From positions 97,534,659 through 97,598,658 of the forward strand of contig NC_089822.1 of the NCBI RefSeq assembly GCF_035046505.1: a DNA stretch of 64,000 bases. Direction: 5' to 3'. The notes under the pieces were generated by a model. It saw only the letters and a list, made by a program, of their open reading frames with translations. It was not told where the DNA came from and searched no databases. Positions 1 to 11,513 of this stretch are shown here, in pieces (the stretch's first letter is position 1; each line of letters opens with the position of its first letter). The position numbers and the translations under genes are program-made. The stretch comes from Tiliqua scincoides. Taxonomy: Eukaryota; Chordata; Lepidosauria; Squamata; Scincidae.

Positions 1-549
1 TGTATTATTCCCAGTGTCTAACAGATTCCTTTTCACCCCTCCATGTATATTTTTTCCTTTGCCATTAGCATTACTAAGAGTCTTAACAAGACACTTCTAA
101 ATCACTTCATTATAAACTTGTAATATCAGAGATTATCAATAACATAGCCCATACCTGGCAACATCAGTGCAATGTCACCATAAATACAGGCAGGGCCAGC
201 AGAAGCTAACAGGCTGCCTTAGGCAACACATAGCTCTGTTGCCCCCTAAATAAGCCCTGTTCCGCCTGGAGCCAAGTTATGTGATCAAATAGGTGAACTG
301 GTTGTTTAAACAAAAATGTTTTCAGGTGGATGTATAATAGTGATGGGACCTAGATGGGGCTCACAAATCAGAATATTTTCAGATATTGCCCTACATTTGT
401 TTGTGTTTTTAATGATGTTAACAGCTATGGACTCCTCAATTTCAGTCAGGAAGGCAGCATAAATACTTGATATTTATTGTGTATCTAGTATCCCTCTAGG
501 AAGGGGCGGGGGGAAATTTTTTTAAATAAATATGATCCCTTCCATAGTA
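1..549. other. intergenic, no feature recognised
   Basis: AT-rich sequence with no open frame or repeat I can name. It ends at the left terminus of a TA-flanked MITE. Confidence 0.4.
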
Positions 550-1014
550 TAGGCGTGCCCCCTTATCCGTGGGAGTTCTGTTTTGGAACCCCCCCTCCGC
601 GGATAGCTGAAACAGTGATATGGGTGAACGTCCATCCCTGTGGTCTCAGGGGGTCACCCCTTACCTCTGGAGGGGCCTCTGAGCTCAGCAGAGGCTAAGG
701 ATGTCCATGAGTTCTATAGGTAAAAAAAAAAAGCTACTTCTGCTTTCACGGAGAAACCGGAAGTGACTCTTTAATGCCTTATATTAAAGGCTTCAAATGC
801 CTTCAAATGCCTTATAACGTATCTTATAAGGGTTTTATTTTAACCTACAGAGCTTAGTCTGAGCTTGGCAGAAGCTGGGAATGGATGTCCTTGGCCTCTG
901 CTGAGCTCAGAGGCCCCTCCAGAGTTCCCCTTGCCTTTGGAGGGGGTGCACATGCTGGGGGGGGCCAGACCCGTTTAGCAGATAAGTGGATCTGCAGATA
1001 TGGGAGCACCCCTG
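550..1014. mobile_element. TA-flanked palindromic MITE (family E)
   Basis: The left end (TAGGCGTGCCCCCTTATCCG) and the reverse complement of the right end (CAGGGGTGCTCCCATATCTG) are related inverted repeats, and both are bordered by TA. The interior is also partly palindromic: a block near 670-710 (GGGGCCTCTGAGCTCAGCAG) returns inverted near 890-920. No coding capacity. A TA duplication fits Tc1/mariner-like elements, but without a transposase the superfamily is an inference. Related copies lie at 46723-47148, 57575-58729 and 63199-63537. Confidence 0.6.
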
Positions 1015-1073
1015 TATTAAAAACTCTCCCAGCCTGGTAATCCCCAGTCTTGACTTCTCTCTTTACAACCATT

Positions 1074-2132
1074 CACCAGACTGGGTTAATACCTGAGACA
1101 TGGAAGTATGCCATCCTGGTACCTATATATAAAAAAGACTCCCAACTTGACGTGGCAAACTACAGACTAATCAGCCTTATATCCACCTTAGGCAAGTCCT
1201 ATGCGAAGTACCTTCTCTCTTATTAGAAACTTCTAGGCCTGGAACAAATTGGCTTTCACAAAGGGGCCTCTCCCATTTATCACTGCTTGACCTTAGTCCA
1301 CCGAGCTGAGGAACCCCAATACCAAACTATATGTGGCCTTTCTCAACCTGAAAGGGACATTTGACTCCATGGTCAGGGAGTTGTTATGAAAAAATTAAGT
1401 ACGATTGACTTAGACCCAAGGCTCCTTTTTCTAATTAAAAGTCTATTCAGGCTCTAAGTGCCTGGTCCACTGCTCTCCTTCAGGCAAATTGACCCAAATA
1501 TATCTGTCAAAAAGGGGATGAAATGGGGCTGTCTTCTGGCCTCTACCCTGTTTTTCCTTTTCCTAAACAATTTGGCCCCTTTTTTGTCCCAGATTGATGA
1601 CCATCCTCCAAAGCTGGGCTCCAAGTATATCCCTCTTTTGCTCTATGATGCGAATGTTGCAGTGTTGATTTCCCACTCTTGTGTAGGCCTAAACAGACTC
1701 TTAAACAGATGTCTAGGTTATCTAGCTATGAATAACTTGACTCTGAATTTCCAGAAATCTAAGATCATGATCTCCTCTAAGTCTTGGAGTCTGAGGGTCT
1801 GGAGGGTAAAAGACAAGTGCACTGAACAAGTGAAGTCCTTTTAAGCATTTTGGGGTCATCCTCCACTACAATCTCCTGTGAGCTCCCCATCAGAGAGCAA
1901 CACTCAGTCTTGCCACATACACTATCCAGTCCATCCTCTGTTTCTTTTTCAAACAGGGCCACAACTTTTCCTGGTTGCATTAAAGGTTTTTAAGGTGAAG
2001 GTGCTCCCACAGCTTCTTTATGGCTCCCCCGTTTGGCTTAATCCAGTTGACCATGCATTCAAGTCGCAACAAGTGGGGTTCTTTAGGAAGCTGATAGGTC
2101 TCCAAGTGCCCCATGGGGTGGCTGGTATGTGA
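1074..2132 (+). mobile_element. decayed LINE reverse transcriptase fragment
   Basis: Translated pieces read as a non-LTR retrotransposon reverse transcriptase. They include TGLIPETWKYAILVPIYKK followed by a NYRLISL-like block near 1080-1190, then a GCLLASTLFFLFLN block near 1530-1570. A YDANVAVL block near 1645 stands where the catalytic YADD box should be. A downstream segment LKVFKVKVLPQLLYGSPVW near 1980-2035 is typical of the region after the RT domain. Several in-frame stops and frame changes separate the pieces, and the ADD aspartates are partly lost, so the copy is dead. Both ends are missing. I cannot fix the clade by eye. Confidence 0.75.
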
Positions 2133-2265
2133 CATGGGGTAAGGGGAAAAATATCCCCTTACCCCTAGTTGCTCTCCAGATGGCACCTACCTTGCACTGG
2201 ATACAACTCAGGCCAGCACAAGTTATGATTGGGCTGTTGGTCACCTTTTGTAAGATATTTGAGAA
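2133..2265. repeat. possible Harbinger-like MITE fragment
   Basis: The stretch carries GGGGTAAGGGGAAAAATATC-like and CACTGGATACA-like pieces that also occur in the longer MITE at 9461-10028. It ends in ATGATTGGGC, similar to that family's terminus. It is divergent and has no clear duplication, so the assignment is tentative. Confidence 0.35.
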
Positions 2266-2625
2266 GATAAAAAACAATAACTAGTTACTGAATAAGATCC
2301 AAACCTAACTGAGCAGCATATGTATTCTCATGTTCAAATGATAAAATCTCCAAAGATAATATCTTTTCTGATAGCTATTGTAAAACCATTTTGGGTTGCA
2401 ACTGAAATTCTTTTCATTCCTTGTTTTCTCCATAAATATATTCATACATCTATTAAAGTTCTCTCAAGAGTCTTATTATCCATGGTCCTCTTCAAAACAT
2501 ATATCTTCCCTTTGCATCAATTATCTTTAGATACGAAATTTATTTTGGAGCCAGTAAGTATGGTTGTACCATTTGCATTTGTCTGTGCACACTAAATACT
2601 TACCACCTTTAAGAAGATTTTCAAT

Positions 2626-2720
<95 letters not shown>
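2626..2720. repeat. (AAT)n microsatellite
   Basis: About 31 trinucleotide units, interrupted by a few GAT units near 2645-2660. It doubles as the tail of the adjoining SINE. Confidence 0.9.
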
Positions 2721-2722
<2 letters not shown>

Positions 2723-3048
2723 AGGTATTTATATACCGCCTTTCTTGGTCTTTATTCAAGACTTTATTCAAGGCGGTTTACATAGGCAGGCTTATTAAAT
2801 CCCCATAGGGATTTTTACAATTTTGAAAGAATGTTCTATCTTACAAGAACCATAACATTCAGATTTTACTTTCTTGATCTGGTTTCACATTCTGGCCTCC
2901 ATCCTCCCATGCTCAGAGCAGATGGAATAACTCGGCTCAGCTTGTCAGCTGCTTCAAGTTCGCACGGTGCCGGATCCTCGAACTGGCGACCTTCGGATGT
3001 TATCTTCAGGCAAATGGAGGCTCTACCCTCTAGACCAGACCTCCTGCC
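2626..3048 (-). mobile_element. tRNA-derived SINE with (ATT)n tail
   Basis: On the minus strand the element begins near 3048 with GGCAGGAGGTCTGGTCTAGA, which resembles a tRNA A box. About 40 nt later GTCGCCAGTTCGAGGAT matches a B box. The body ends with a palindromic GGCGGTATATAAATACC segment followed by a simple ATT tail, seen on the plus strand as about 95 bp of AAT repeats at 2626-2720. This is the layout of a Pol III SINE mobilised by a LINE with a short repeat tail. The AAT run is imperfect (GAT variants). Confidence 0.6.
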
Positions 3049-3831
3049 AATATAGTTGCCTCATGGTGTCTTAAAACTGTTTCTTGTAGTAATATCTAAT
3101 CACACTTCTCTAGTTGTAATACCTCTCCTGTCTTCATCTTTCTAATACGGTAGTTCAGTATATTCACATTCCATATTCTTATCCGCTCCATTTTATTCTA
3201 TTCAATAAAGATACCATTAAAAAAAACAAAAACTCAGAGGCAGGTACTTAGATGGTTCACAGTGACCCAATTATTCTTCCTTCTGTTCTTATCCATCTGT
3301 TTCAGAAGATGCTTCTTGTTTAATAATGAGTCCATTAATAGTAAAGATTAATGAATTTCTGAAGGGTTTTTTATCCCACTGACAGCAAATTCCACTAAAA
3401 TGTACTTCATGAATGTAGGCAGTTTCAGATGGCCTAAGTCAAAGCCATGGTTTCTTTGCTTACAAAATTTATATTGTACTTTTCATGAGATTACCAAAAC
3501 AGTTTACAACAATTAGGGATAAACAATAAAAATAATTTTTAAAAGCCACTTAAAATGTAAATTGAGATAGAAGAGAATTACAAAGCTCTTTCAGACAGGA
3601 AGGTCTTCAGTCTGTACTAGTGTGAAAGGCCAAGTCCTCATGCTTTGTTTGTTTACCTATGGGTGCAGAATGGACTACTACATTTTATACATGATGCAAT
3701 TTTCAAAAGTGTCAGCCAGTGCTTATTTTATGCTTCTATTCTTTTAGGGTCAGTTCTTGGGTAGCTTTCATCAACTGCCAGACTTCCTTAGCACACCAAC
3801 ACCATTCTCCCAAAAATATGCATGTATGTAT
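3049..3831. other. intergenic, mostly unassigned
   Basis: No gene. The part at about 3465-3620 (a run of AAACAGTTTACAACAATTAG and A-rich sequence) resembles the A-rich flank of LINE 3' UTR repeats such as the one at 12655, but it is too diverged to place. Confidence 0.35.
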
Positions 3832-4040
3832 TTTTTAAAACACTTTTATATACCATCCTCCTTTTGAGGAGCTCAGTCCAGGTCTCTTTCCCCTTCTTTT
3901 ATCCTCAACAATCCTGTGAGGTAGATTATGCTAAAAGATATTGATTGGCATAAAGTCACCAAGTGAGGATCATGACTGAGCAAGGAATCTGTACCCAGGT
4001 CTTCCTGATCGAATACTCTGAAACCACAGCTATGTCCACG
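3832..4040 (-). mobile_element. tRNA-derived SINE (MIR/L2-tail type), diverged
   Basis: The plus strand shows the reversed SINE. TTTATATACCATCCTCCTTT is followed by CAATCCTGTGAGGTAGATTA, a CCCAGGTCTTCCTGATCGAA piece that corresponds to the B box, and the tRNA-like head. The same order is found at 36833-37020 and 57927-58160, which supports one family. Confidence 0.6.
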
Positions 4041-4945
4041 TTATGTAAACTCGTGGTTCAGAGGTGACAGATATGGAATCTGAACATGGTCCTCTATATT
4101 GCTTGTCAGAAAGTTTGAGAAGTTCTTCTCCTGTTCAGCATTACAGTATCCAAAGTGGCTTCTCCAACCGAGGCCTTCATCCATCAAATCCAGCATTTGA
4201 AAAAGAAAAAATCCAGTTGTAAGTCAACTAACCATGAAAGCTATGTGGGCTATTATAAGCTGTTTTGACTTGCAATTTCAACAAGTATACTTTTCCGAAA
4301 AGCAATGTTAATTAGGGCACTCAGCACCTCAATGGCCAGTCTCCAATAATGTAACTTTCTAATCATTCCATAAATGTGGTGACGCTCACCGAAAAATACA
4401 TTGTTTTATCTTCTTCTTTAGGGCTTAGACAGATTCTAAGCTTCCGGAGCCATAGTGTATGGAAAATTCACCACTAGCTGAGCAGCCCGTGTCTTAAGAT
4501 GTTCTATTGAACTTCAGCTGGATTTTCTATGCACCATGGTTTTTCATTTTGTCTTTAATTTTTTTTAACTTTAATGACTTACTTTTAACAAAAGAACAAA
4601 GTAACAACCAAGCTTTAAAATAATATGCATGGACCTTAAAAGAGAGGAATTAAATTGACTTTAGGAAAACTCTTATTTAATTAAAAACTTGGGTAAAATC
4701 CACCCAACATAGCTGCAGCATAGATTTGATATACAAAAGTTTTGTAAAGGTGATCAGTTACTAATCCAGTGTAACTTGGACTTTAGCAGAACATGGCCTG
4801 CACTTTCCTCCTTAAAAGAGCTTCTATCACTCTTCCCAAGTTTATGATCTTAAAAGTTGGAATCTGGATTAAACCATGGTGTGAGTGGAGGAGGTCAGAC
4901 CAAGGGAAACATTTTATAGCACCTCCAACTTGCAGAAGTAGCTCA
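4041..4945. other. intergenic, no feature recognised
   Basis: AT-rich sequence with no splice-bounded coding segment or recognisable repeat. Confidence 0.35.
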
Positions 4946-5124
4946 GGCCACAATCCTAACCAAGTTTCCAGCACAGACATAAGGGCAACGCAACTCTGAG
5001 GTAAGGGAACAAACATTGCCCTACCTTGAGAAGACCTCCATGACTGCCCCCCAACTGCAAGATGCAGCATATGCCCCACTGGCACAGCTATGCCAGTGCT
5101 GGAAAGTTGAGTAGGATTGCCTCC
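4946..5124. mobile_element. Harbinger-like MITE, short family (A)
   Basis: 179-bp element with inverted ends GGCCACAATCCTAACC and (right, reversed) GGAGGCAATCCTACTC, bordered by TCA on both sides. The interior has the family's TTTCCAGCAC... and ...CCAGTGCTGGAAAGTTG blocks. Related copies are at 13655, 16880, 29714, 33567 and 54715. Confidence 0.6.
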
Positions 5125-5319
5125 TCAGTGTGGGAATGGCAGTGGTTTCAATGGCTTTAGGGGATTGGACAAACACATGAATGGTCTACATATGGCCTCT
5201 AATATGCTTTTAAAATACCCATGATTGCTAAATGGAATTTCCAGGTACTCCACGATCTCCATGAACTAATTAGTCAACTGAAGGTTTTATAAGGTCACTG
5301 ACATTATTTTAAGGAGTAA

Positions 5320-5392
5320 GCCATTTCTGCCCAACGTTGCATATATGCAACAGGGATCAAATATGTACACCTGTGGGCTGGGCAGAAACGGG
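5320..5392. mobile_element. piggyBac-like mini-MITE (about 73 bp)
   Basis: Shares CCATTTCTGCCCAACGTTGC, a TTGCATATATGCAA palindrome and ACACCTGTGGGCTGGGCAG with the better preserved copy at 15328-15400, which has TTAA on both sides. Here the flanking tetranucleotides have decayed. Confidence 0.5.
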
Positions 5393-7122
5393 TTCACTTT
5401 ACCTTGCAGAACTGGGATATAATTTGTTTTGGTATATCCAGACACACAATATCTTCTGCTTTAAAAGAAAACTGCTATAGAGTACTGACTTCCTGGTATT
5501 TGTCATCCTTAACACTTTCAAAAATGTATCCAGAATTTAGTCGTGTCTGTTGGAATTGTGGCTAAATGGAACCAGAGGTTTTTCACTGTTGGTGATCCTG
5601 CAGCAAAATACAATTTTGGAAACATAGCACTATTAATTTCAGAAGTCTTGAGTATTAAACAATATAAATTCTGGCCTTACTTCTTAACACAAGTTTGTAA
5701 TATACTCTCTCATTTGAAGGAGCCCTTATTATTGCATAGGGTTCTAATAGCTTGGATCATTTCTCCTAATTATTGGAAGGCAGCTACCTTCTTTAAACCC
5801 AGAGAATGGCTGGTGAAACTACTGGACTTGCAAAGACTGCAATACTATTCACACTTTCCTGCAAATAAGTGTTGAACACTGTGGGACTAATAGCTTAGAA
5901 ATGAATAGGATTGCACTGTAAGATGCATGAAAACCTGGTATTTAAAAACTGCGATAAGTATAATCCAATGATAAGTAATAAATATTTACTGAAGATTTTT
6001 TCAGGGAGGATTTCAGAGAAACTGTATACTGTATTTATAAAACTCCTATAAAAACTATAGGAGTTTTTCAAAATAAAGTTACATGAACAAATAAATTTGT
6101 TATAAAATACTGTTAAAATCACATGTTCTTTGCGTGATTATGTTGGAAAAAGAGCAATATGATATATGTTTATAGCAGCAAGGATCACGACTGCTCAGTA
6201 TTGAAAACAGTAACTGTGGCCTTCAGTTGAACTGTGGCTTAGATAAGTGTGAAATCCTATTTTAATGAAAAAGGTTTAGATGTAGAAACAACTGGGGATG
6301 CTAGATTACAGTCTGAAATCAGATTGTGTTAAATGCAGACATTTATTATTTGAATCGATTCATGCCTGCTGATTTAGTTCAACAAGATATCCTGGCATTA
6401 GTGTGGACTATGTAATTGGAGAGTAATTTCCAGTGAGTTTTCTTGCACAGATTATGTATTCTCTGGAAGGGATATAGATATGTCCATTCTAAGTGTATTA
6501 TTATGCACTTAGTATTTGAAACACAGTCTAAATTTTTTTGATACGATTTTATCTTTTTATTCAAATACTGAGTTATGTTTAATTTCTTAAAAATCTGGAG
6601 CAATGTGTCAAAAGAAATGGATCTTCCAGATTTTGAGGCAGTATACGTGAGAATAAAATGGAAGGAGCTTTAACCTTCATTCCCCATTTGTGAGCTTTCC
6701 AGAGGAATTTGTCTGGCCACTATTGAAACCCTGAATTTTGGAGAGATGTTGCTTCATGGGGAGGGGGATCTCTATTATGATCTCATGAGAACAACTAAGA
6801 TTGGGCAGATGTTTCAACATCTGTGAACCTCACCTGATTCTCCTCTCTCTAATAGTGCTTTTTCCGTGGTCACAGTGAGGAGGGAGGACTACAGTCCAAG
6901 GCAGAAGCAGCTGGAGGTTGGCAATGGTGAAATCCTTGCCCTGCTGCCTTTTCTCCTCCTCCCATTCAGCTTAATCTTGAAAATAAAAGAATGTTCCTTG
7001 TCCTCACTTTCTATATTTAAAACTACTTTTTCCTTGCAACTGGATTATATTCGTAAAATGAATGAAATAATAGGAAAAAATTTCCCAGTGATGTGAAATG
7101 TGAAATGGGTGGGATTGTATCC
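5393..7122. other. intergenic, no feature recognised
   Basis: AT-rich unique-looking sequence. Short open frames have no recognisable protein signature and no splice or start context that favours coding. Confidence 0.35.
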
Positions 7123-7213
7123 TTAAAAAGTTAGAAATCCTAAGTAATATTGGAAGTCATGGGACTTACGACTAAGTCCCATGACTTCCAGTATTAGAAT
7201 TTCTAACTTTTTA
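7123..7213. repeat. near-perfect hairpin-forming inverted repeat
   Basis: The left arm (7123-7168, starting TTAAAAAGTTAGAAAT) is followed by a loop of about 4 nt and a right arm ending ATTTCTAACTTTTTA. The inner stem GGAAGTCATGGGACTTA pairs perfectly with TAAGTCCCATGACTTCC. The outer part has a small bulge. It could be the remains of a palindromic MITE or a transcribed hairpin; no coding content. Confidence 0.75.
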
Positions 7214-7329
7214 GTCATGACTAGCTTAAACTTTCCCACTGCTGATTCAAGATTCACTTTCTTAAGATAAGGTTCATCACTTTAGCAACTATAATATTGT
7301 AGAAAAAAAATTCCTATTTGCCATGTTTA

Positions 7330-7445
7330 TCACACACACATACACCAATCCTATCCCCCCCTCCCCCCACACACACACACACACACTGGTGCAGTTGCAC
7401 AAAAAATGGGCACACTATATCCACTGGGGGCATGTGTGTGTGTGG
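7330..7445. repeat. CA/GT-rich low-complexity tract
   Basis: Two CA runs (7330-7345 and 7369-7386) around a C-rich segment, then a GTGTGTGTGTG run near 7432. Open frames drawn through it are compositional artefacts. Confidence 0.8.
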
Positions 7446-8808
7446 ATCAGGAGGCTTTGGAGGGGAAAGTGGATTTAAATCTCCTACAACCCTGTAAGCC
7501 TTCTGCTCCACAATGGGTCTCCTCACAGCAAACACAATTTTGCTGGAGCAAGTCTGAGGAGAGAAAGGGGTGTGGGCCTGTCAATAGAGGAGATAGGATC
7601 CGGCACACACAATCGCTGCTGGATCCACCCCATTCCACAGCCTTCCCATTCTCATTCCACCCCCTCTCCACCCAGTTTTGCCCCCCCCATTTCACCCCAC
7701 CTCTCTTCCCACCCGTGTTGGATTGCCTGCTCCAGTGGGTGACCAACAATACCAAAACACAAATGGGAAGGCTCCAGCCTTCCCACCAGCACTCAGGCCT
7801 CATGCCACTGGAGCATGCTTTACAAGTGCTTTGCAGCAATTGCCACTAGTTGAGAGGGTCTGGAGGGGTAGGTAAGATCCCTGAAGCTGATGGTGGGGGC
7901 CAGGATGATCTTCTCTTGCCTTGGTGTTCATACTTGAAGGCAGAGGGTGTAACCTCCTTGGTACCCTTAGTGTTCTGATGACAGAGACCAGAGATGTCTT
8001 CCAGGTTGTCTGCTTCTCAAACATTCAGAAGAATTGGTGCCTCCTACCGTTACTGAAGAAACCCAACATTGTACAGTAGTCTAAAACCTACCACTGGGTT
8101 TCACTATGCAGTACATGTACTTTGCAACAGTGACAGCAGAAAGCACTGTGGTATTCTATAACTGTCCATAATAGGGGTTTTTGCAATGCAAAAATGATCA
8201 TTAGCACCTCAGTTCATTATCAAAGCAAATTTAATTTTTATATGTAGAGGGAGCTGACTGTATTTTTAAAAGGAACTGTTGTTGATATAGTCCCAAAAAA
8301 TTAATTCATGACAAATGTGAGGGAAATTGATAGACTTTAACCTGAGTATATTTGTGTCTGCCTAATTGACCTTCGTAAAAAGTATCTGCACTACCTGCAG
8401 ATATAAATCTTTACTGAAATTATTTTATATTTATGCAAATGATGGTGTGTTTAAAAAAAAATCTTCTACCTGCTTCTGTGTTTACATGGAATTAAGTTCT
8501 ACTATATTCAACGTTTCACACAGGTGTTCATGGGATTGTAATCCAAGTTTTTAAGAAGGTAAGCCCAACAACAAAGAAGGAAATATCCAAATGATCATCC
8601 TGGTCAAACGGAGTACCAGATATCACCAATGATGATATTGGATGATAGCCCTATCACCACAAGCACTAGAAAGTTAAGACCATTTTGCATTACGTGTGTC
8701 AGTGGGGTTGGCTACAGGTACACTACCATGTGCTGCTGTCAAATGAGGAATCCTAGGAATTCTGACATCTGTTTCAATTTTCCAGCTGCCATATATCAGT
8801 ATTGCTGT
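7446..8808. other. intergenic, no gene recognised
   Basis: The segment to about 7870 is C-rich with overlapping open frames on both strands (up to 147 codons), but none shows a protein family signature. The rest is AT-rich unique sequence. Confidence 0.35.
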
Positions 8809-9138
8809 GTTGGCAACCTTCAGTCTCGAAAGACTATGGTATCGCGCTCTGAATGGTGGTTCTGGCACAGCGTCTAGTGTGGCTGAAAAGGCCAATCCGG
8901 GAGTGACAATCCCTTCCACACCGGGAGCAAGTGCAGTCTGTCCCTGGTCTGTCTCCCTGGCTATGGGCCTTCCTTCTTTGCCTCTTAGCCTCAGACTGTT
9001 GGCCAAGTGTCTCTTCAAACTGTGAAAGGCCATGCTGCACAGCCTGCCTCCAAGCAGGCCGCTCAGAGGCCAGGGTTTCCCACCTGTTGAGGTCCACTCC
9101 TAAGGCCTTCAGATCCCTCTTGCAGATGTCCTTGTATT
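8809..9138 (-). mobile_element. 5'-truncated LINE 3' end with zinc-finger tail
   Basis: On the minus strand the translation runs through WETLASERPAWRQAVQHG, a basic QQSEAKRQRRKAH segment and a C-terminal finger CSRCGRDCHSRIGLFSHTRR. This WRxxV...CxxC...RIGLxSHxR layout is known at the C terminus of some non-LTR retrotransposon ORFs. The 3' UTR ends at 8809 in (reversed) CTTTCGAGACTGAAGGTTGC, the same tail as the 5S-derived SINEs at 27651 and 54957. AGTATT occurs on both sides (8799 and 9140), consistent with a target-site duplication. The ORF is intact only over this last stretch. Confidence 0.75.
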
Positions 9139-9460
9139 AGTATTACAGCGTTAGAAATAGCTGTACAAATTGTTTTTTCCCCCCAGTATACAGAAACCCA
9201 CCATTGCTTTTGGTGGAAGTTCCTGATCACAGCAGTGTTGTATGTTCCTGCCAATACCTTCTATTTCTAATGCATTCATGTAATTGAGGTAGGTACTGAC
9301 TTTCAGCAAGGTTTACATGGCAGTTTCATTCAGTTGAGCTGGTGGGTTCCTGAAAGGCCCCACGTACATGTATGGCAAATATAATAAATACTGCCCTTGT
9401 TTGTTAACGTGGCCTGGTTTTTCCCTTGGCTTATGCCCCATCCATGCAGTATCTTTTTTA

Positions 9461-10028
9461 GGGTGCAATCCTAAATTGCAATCCTAACGCGGCCTAGGAG
9501 GGTTGCAAATGTGCAATAAAGCAATAAAGCACGTTTGTGCCTCCTCGAGGGGAAGCCAGGCCAGCGCTCTAAGAAGCGCCAGCCTGTGGCGGCTGACATA
9601 AGCCTCCACGCCGGCTTGCCCTCATCCGCTTGTGTTGGCCCGTCTGCGCTGACACAAGTGGAAAAAGTAGGCATTGGGGAGGCAGGGAGGAGGAGGGAGG
9701 GAGGCGTTCCTGGGCAGGCAATGGGTGGCCCTGGGGGTGGGCAGGGAGCGGGAGGCGGGGCTAGGATCCTGCAGTTACGTATGCTGCATCCCAATCCCCG
9801 TTCCTGGGAAGAACAGAGCAGCTTCAAGCCGCTCCGCTCTCCTCTGACTTGTGCCACCTCCAGAGATGGCGCAAGTGTGAGGAGACCCATTGTGGCGAGA
9901 AGCTCTTATCCAGGGGTAAGGGGAAATGTTTCCCTTACCTCTGGCTGAGACGCTTCTGGCCACAATCCTGCACTGGATACAGTGCAAGCCTCCTGGCTTG
10001 CTGTTCAGCGCAGGTTAGAATTGTGCCC
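9461..10028. mobile_element. Harbinger-like MITE, long family (C), TTA duplication
   Basis: 568-bp GC-rich element. The left end GGGTGCAATCCTAA and the reversed right end GGGCACAATTCTAACC are inverted repeats, flanked by TTA at 9458-9460 and 10029-10031. A three-base TWA duplication is the hallmark of PIF/Harbinger elements. There is no transposase. Open frames of 137-139 codons on both strands within it are not conserved coding. Confidence 0.7.
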
Positions 10029-10169
10029 TTAGGTTCTTACTGCCTGCTGTTCTCCACATCCCCACCTATGACCAAGTAGCCACCTCATCACTGTCTTCCT
10101 TGGAGAAAGAAAGGGAGGTGTGCATTCTGAGTTAATGCCTGTATTAGATTTTCCACTGGCAGCATTATC

Positions 10170-11510
10170 CTGTATTTCGACATCTGCTGACCCCGGGGTC
10201 ATAGTTTTCCACCACTGTACAACATTTTTGCTCCATCTCCCTCATGGTGTCCCACGTATCTCTGTGTATGTCCTACAATTTCCTTGGATGTCCCACACTT
10301 CTCCTGCATATCCCACATGTTCCTGAGCAGAACAAAATTTTTTCAACTTCTAATGACCCCAGGGTCATCTTTTTCTACCCCTGTATGACATTTTTCCTCG
10401 ATCGCCCTCATGTTGTCCCAAGCATCTCTGTATATGTCCTACAGATTCCTTGGGTGTCCCACACTTCTCCTGCATGTCCCACATGTTCCTTGGAAGAACG
10501 AAATTTTTTTGATTTCCGATGACAGGGGTCATCGTTTTGCACGCCCATATGACAATTTTACTCGATCGCTCTCATCTTGTCCCAAGTATCTCTGTGTATG
10601 TCCTACAGTTTCCATGGGTGTCCGGCACTTCTCCTGAATGTCCCACATGTGCCTCGGTAGTCCAACGTTTTTTCGACATCTTATGATCCCGGGGTCATCG
10701 TTTTCCACGCCTATACGACATTTTTCCTCCCTCATCTTGTCCCACGTATCTTTGTGGATGTCCTATAGCTTCCTTCGGTGTCCTGCACATCTCGTGCATG
10801 CCCCGCATGTGCCTGGGGAAAATGAAATTTTTTTGACATCTGATGATGCCAGGGAGATCGTTTTCCACCCCTGAATTACATTTTTCCTCGATTGCCCTCA
10901 TCTTGTCCCATGTGTCTCTGAGTATGTCTTACAGTTTCCTTGGGTGTCCTGCAATTCTCCTGCATGCCCCAGATGTACATAAGGAGAACAAAATTTTTTC
11001 AAGATCTGATGACCCTGGGGTCATCGTTTTCCACCATTGAAAGACATTTTTACTTGACCGCCCTCATCTTGTCCCACGTGTCTTTGAGTAGGTCCTACAG
11101 TTTCCTACACTTCTCCTGCATGCCCCACATGTGCCTAGGGAAAACAAATTTTTTTGGACTTCTGATTACTCCGGCGTCACCGTTTTCCATCCCTGTACTA
11201 CATTTTTCCTCAATCGCCCTCATCTTTCCCAACGTATGTCTGTGGATGTCCTACAGTTTCCTTTGGTGTCCCGCACTTCTCCTGCATCTCCCACATGTGC
11301 CTCGGTAGTCTGACATTTTTTTGACATCTGATGACCCCGGGGTCATCGTTTTCTACGCCTGTACTACGTTTTTCCTGGATTGCCCTCATCTTATTCCACG
11401 TACCTCTGTGTATGTCCTACAGTTTCCTTGGGTGTCCCGCAATTCTCCAGCATGTCCCACATGTGCCTTGGGAGTCCAAAATTTTCTTGACATCTCATTA
11501 CCCCGGGTCA
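10170..11510. repeat. tandem array of about 165-bp units (minisatellite/satellite)
   Basis: The block GGGGTCATCGTTTTCCA recurs with its GGGTC ending at 10200, 10366, 10530, 10696, about 10856, 11022, 11178, 11344 and 11509. This gives eight periods of 156-166 bp. Every unit carries, in order, the GGGGTCAT core, CATTTTTCCTCGATCGCC, CTCATCTTGTCCCACGTATC, GTATGTCCTACAGTTTCC, CACTTCTCCTGCATG and CCCACATGTGCCT, then a poly-T stretch and GACATCTGATGACCCC. Where units join, the core is the palindrome ATGACCCCGGGGTCAT. The period is not a multiple of three, so the chain of 65-122-codon open frames across it is a repeat artefact. Confidence 0.95.
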
Positions 11511-11513
11511 AAG

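Noticed and set aside
8834-9097. Possible small zinc-finger gene on the minus strand
   Set aside because: The WRxxV...CxxC...RIGLxSH layout is a LINE C-terminal tail, the sequence is repeat-like and lacks an upstream domain.
9471-9948. 137-139-codon open frames on both strands
   Set aside because: Both lie inside a GC-rich MITE with TTA duplications and show no conserved domain.
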